In this document: piece by piece, positions 63,174 through 64,000 of the stretch | Layout: each line of letters starts with the position of its first letter | Position numbering within the stretch: the stretch's first letter is position 1 | Assembly (NCBI GenBank): GCA_937930845.1 | Contig: CALHBJ010000012.1 | Span: 1 to 64,000 of the forward strand | Source: an uncultured Rhizobiaceae group bacterium | GTDB taxonomy: Bacteria > Pseudomonadota > Alphaproteobacteria > Rhizobiales > Rhizobiaceae | Direction: 5' to 3' | DNA length: 64,000 bases | Notes under the pieces: model-generated | Told to the model about the DNA's origin: nothing | The model's input: only the letters and a program-made list of their open reading frames with translations | The model's database searches: none | Position numbers and translations under genes: made by a program

Positions 63174-63644
63174 TTATTCTTGCCGGGACAAAACCCGCTG
63201 TTTGAGCACCATGCGTTCGCGGCTGCCAATGCCAATCAATTCAGCCACCCGCCAGACCACATTGTCTTCAAACTCATGCAGTTCGCCATCTGCATACACC
63301 ATTTCCCAAAGATCTTCGATCAGCGCGAGCCGCTCTTCTTCGTTCATGTCGCGTTTTAGAATGCTGGTGAACCCGTACAAATCAATCGCATCGCCCTGGG
63401 CCTGGCTTGCCGTTTGCGCCAATTCATCCGCCTCCTGAGGAGACATCTCATAATGCTCGGCAAGAACGGAACGCATTTTTGCCTCTTCCTCCACCGTCAC
63501 TTTGCCATCTGCCGCGATAACGTGAACCATAAGGGCGGCAGCGCAGAGCTTCTTATCAAGCACAGCCGGTTGCGCGTTTGTCGCCGCATCCTCAATGCCA
63601 AAGAAGGATTTGATCTGGTCGAGCATTTTCATTTTTTCTGCCAT
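63174..63644 (-). CDS. TerB-family protein
   Basis: A 156-residue helical protein of the TerB type: AAALMVHVIAADGKVTVEEEAKM and LWEMVYADGELHEFEDNVVWRVAELIGI carry the paired acidic Asp-Gly motifs that bind metal in TerB. Family members are linked to tellurite resistance and phage inhibition in larger clusters, but a lone TerB next to a GATase is common in this order and its role is unknown. The start may be 63644 or 63626. Confidence 0.88.
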   Translation of the reverse strand: MAEKMKMLDQIKSFFGIEDAATNAQPAVLDKKLCAAALMVHVIAADGKVTVEEEAKMRSVLAEHYEMSPQEADELAQTASQAQGDAIDLYGFTSILKRDMNEEERLALIEDLWEMVYADGELHEFEDNVVWRVAELIGIGSRERMVLKQRVLSRQE

Positions 63645-63777
63645 TACAATTTGGCCGAACCATAACCGCTTGCAGCAGGGATTCAACGGGGTGGCTTTTC
63701 ACAATGTTACATAACGTGTGGAATTTATTGCCAACACATGAAATGCTCGCCCCAAGTACCAGCCGGAATAAACCAAG

Positions 63778-64000
63778 ATGACCGATATTACTGCGACACC
63801 CGCACCTGTTTCCAAACGCGGCATTTGGGGGTGGATGATGTTTGACTGGGCCGCACAGCCCTTTTTCACAGTTGTCACCACGTTCATTTTTGGCCCCTAT
63901 GTAGCTTCCCGCATGATCGCAGACCCGGAAGCAGGTCAAACCGCATGGGCCTTTGGCATTGCGATTGCAGGAATTTTTATTGCGATCCTGTCACCAATTC
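63778..64000 (+). CDS. MFS transporter, UMF1/Atg22-like, 5' part (runs off the right edge)
   Basis: The first 74 residues are visible. RGIWGWMMFDWAAQPFFTVV and TFIFGPYVASRM match the start of the UMF1 (Atg22-like) transporter family, and a second hydrophobic span begins before the edge. GGAATAA precedes the ATG at 63778. Bacterial members are uncharacterised 12-span transporters. Confidence 0.85.
   Translation, partial: MTDITATPAPVSKRGIWGWMMFDWAAQPFFTVVTTFIFGPYVASRMIADPEAGQTAWAFGIAIAGIFIAILSPI

Noticed and set aside
63174-63644. TerB as part of a tellurite-resistance or anti-phage ter cluster
   Set aside because: No other ter genes (terC, terD, terZ) are adjacent; a solitary TerB is common.

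Overview
The window reads as chromosome of an alphaproteobacterium of the Hyphomicrobiales (Rhizobiales) type. The evidence is gene order and family variants: rplU-rpmA-GNAT-obgE-proB-proA-nadD-rsfS-rlmH-envC-ctpA-yibQ-rppH; an F1-only ATP synthase cluster (atpHAGDC) next to priA, fsa and xerC; mdh-sucCDAB-lpdA; sdhCDAB; a large NAD-glutamate dehydrogenase; and an Omp19/AprI-like lipoprotein. The genus cannot be fixed from the sequence alone.

Layout. (1) 1-4890 is the end of a genomic island. It holds the 5' end of an IS3-family transposase gene at the left edge, two overlapping small membrane proteins, an orphan protein, a structured non-coding stretch, and a tyrosine recombinase whose gene starts about 110 bp from the 3' end of a tRNA-Ser(CGA) gene (4892-4981), the probable attachment site. 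(2) 5253-17677 (+) is a housekeeping block for ribosome assembly (L21, L27, ObgE, RsfS, RlmH), proline synthesis (ProB, ProA), NAD synthesis (NadD), cell-wall remodelling (EnvC-like, CtpA, YibQ-like) and RNA decapping (RppH). (3) 17778-23046 (-) encodes F1-ATPase, with a small Cys-containing protein overlapping atpD. (4) 23305-31190 carries an ATP-grasp protein, PriA, a transaldolase-like enzyme, XerC, a TraB/GumN protein and two tiny exported proteins. (5) 31402-42192 (-) is a TCA operon, mdh-sucC-X-sucD-sucA-sucB-MAPEG-SDR-lpdA, where X is an exported protein of unknown role. (6) 42395-46656 (-) has zapE, an Omp19-like lipoprotein, an HD-domain protein, an exported MsrA and an Arg-rich exported protein. 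(7) 46947-52026 has sdhC-D-A, then a phage-type lysozyme on the other strand and a methyltransferase, then sdhB. (8) 52059-64000 has a DUF1796-like protein, a large repeat-plus-membrane protein, typA, a 1572-residue glutamate dehydrogenase, an AhpD-like protein, a class I amidotransferase-like protein, a TerB-like protein and the start of an MFS transporter.

How the parts fit: regions 3, 5 and 7 together supply the oxidative half of energy metabolism (2-oxoglutarate to malate/oxaloacetate, electron entry at complex II, ATP synthesis), and the glutamate dehydrogenase feeds 2-oxoglutarate into it. Most of the window is conserved core genome. The accessory material is the island at the left edge and a few inserts in core operons. 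I found no CRISPR array and no complete defence or biosynthetic system. The best candidates for something undescribed are the island's paired membrane proteins and hairpins, the small Cys protein in the atp operon, the exported protein inside the suc operon, a palindrome over the xerC start codon, and paired TTACGTAA sites at the mdh promoter.
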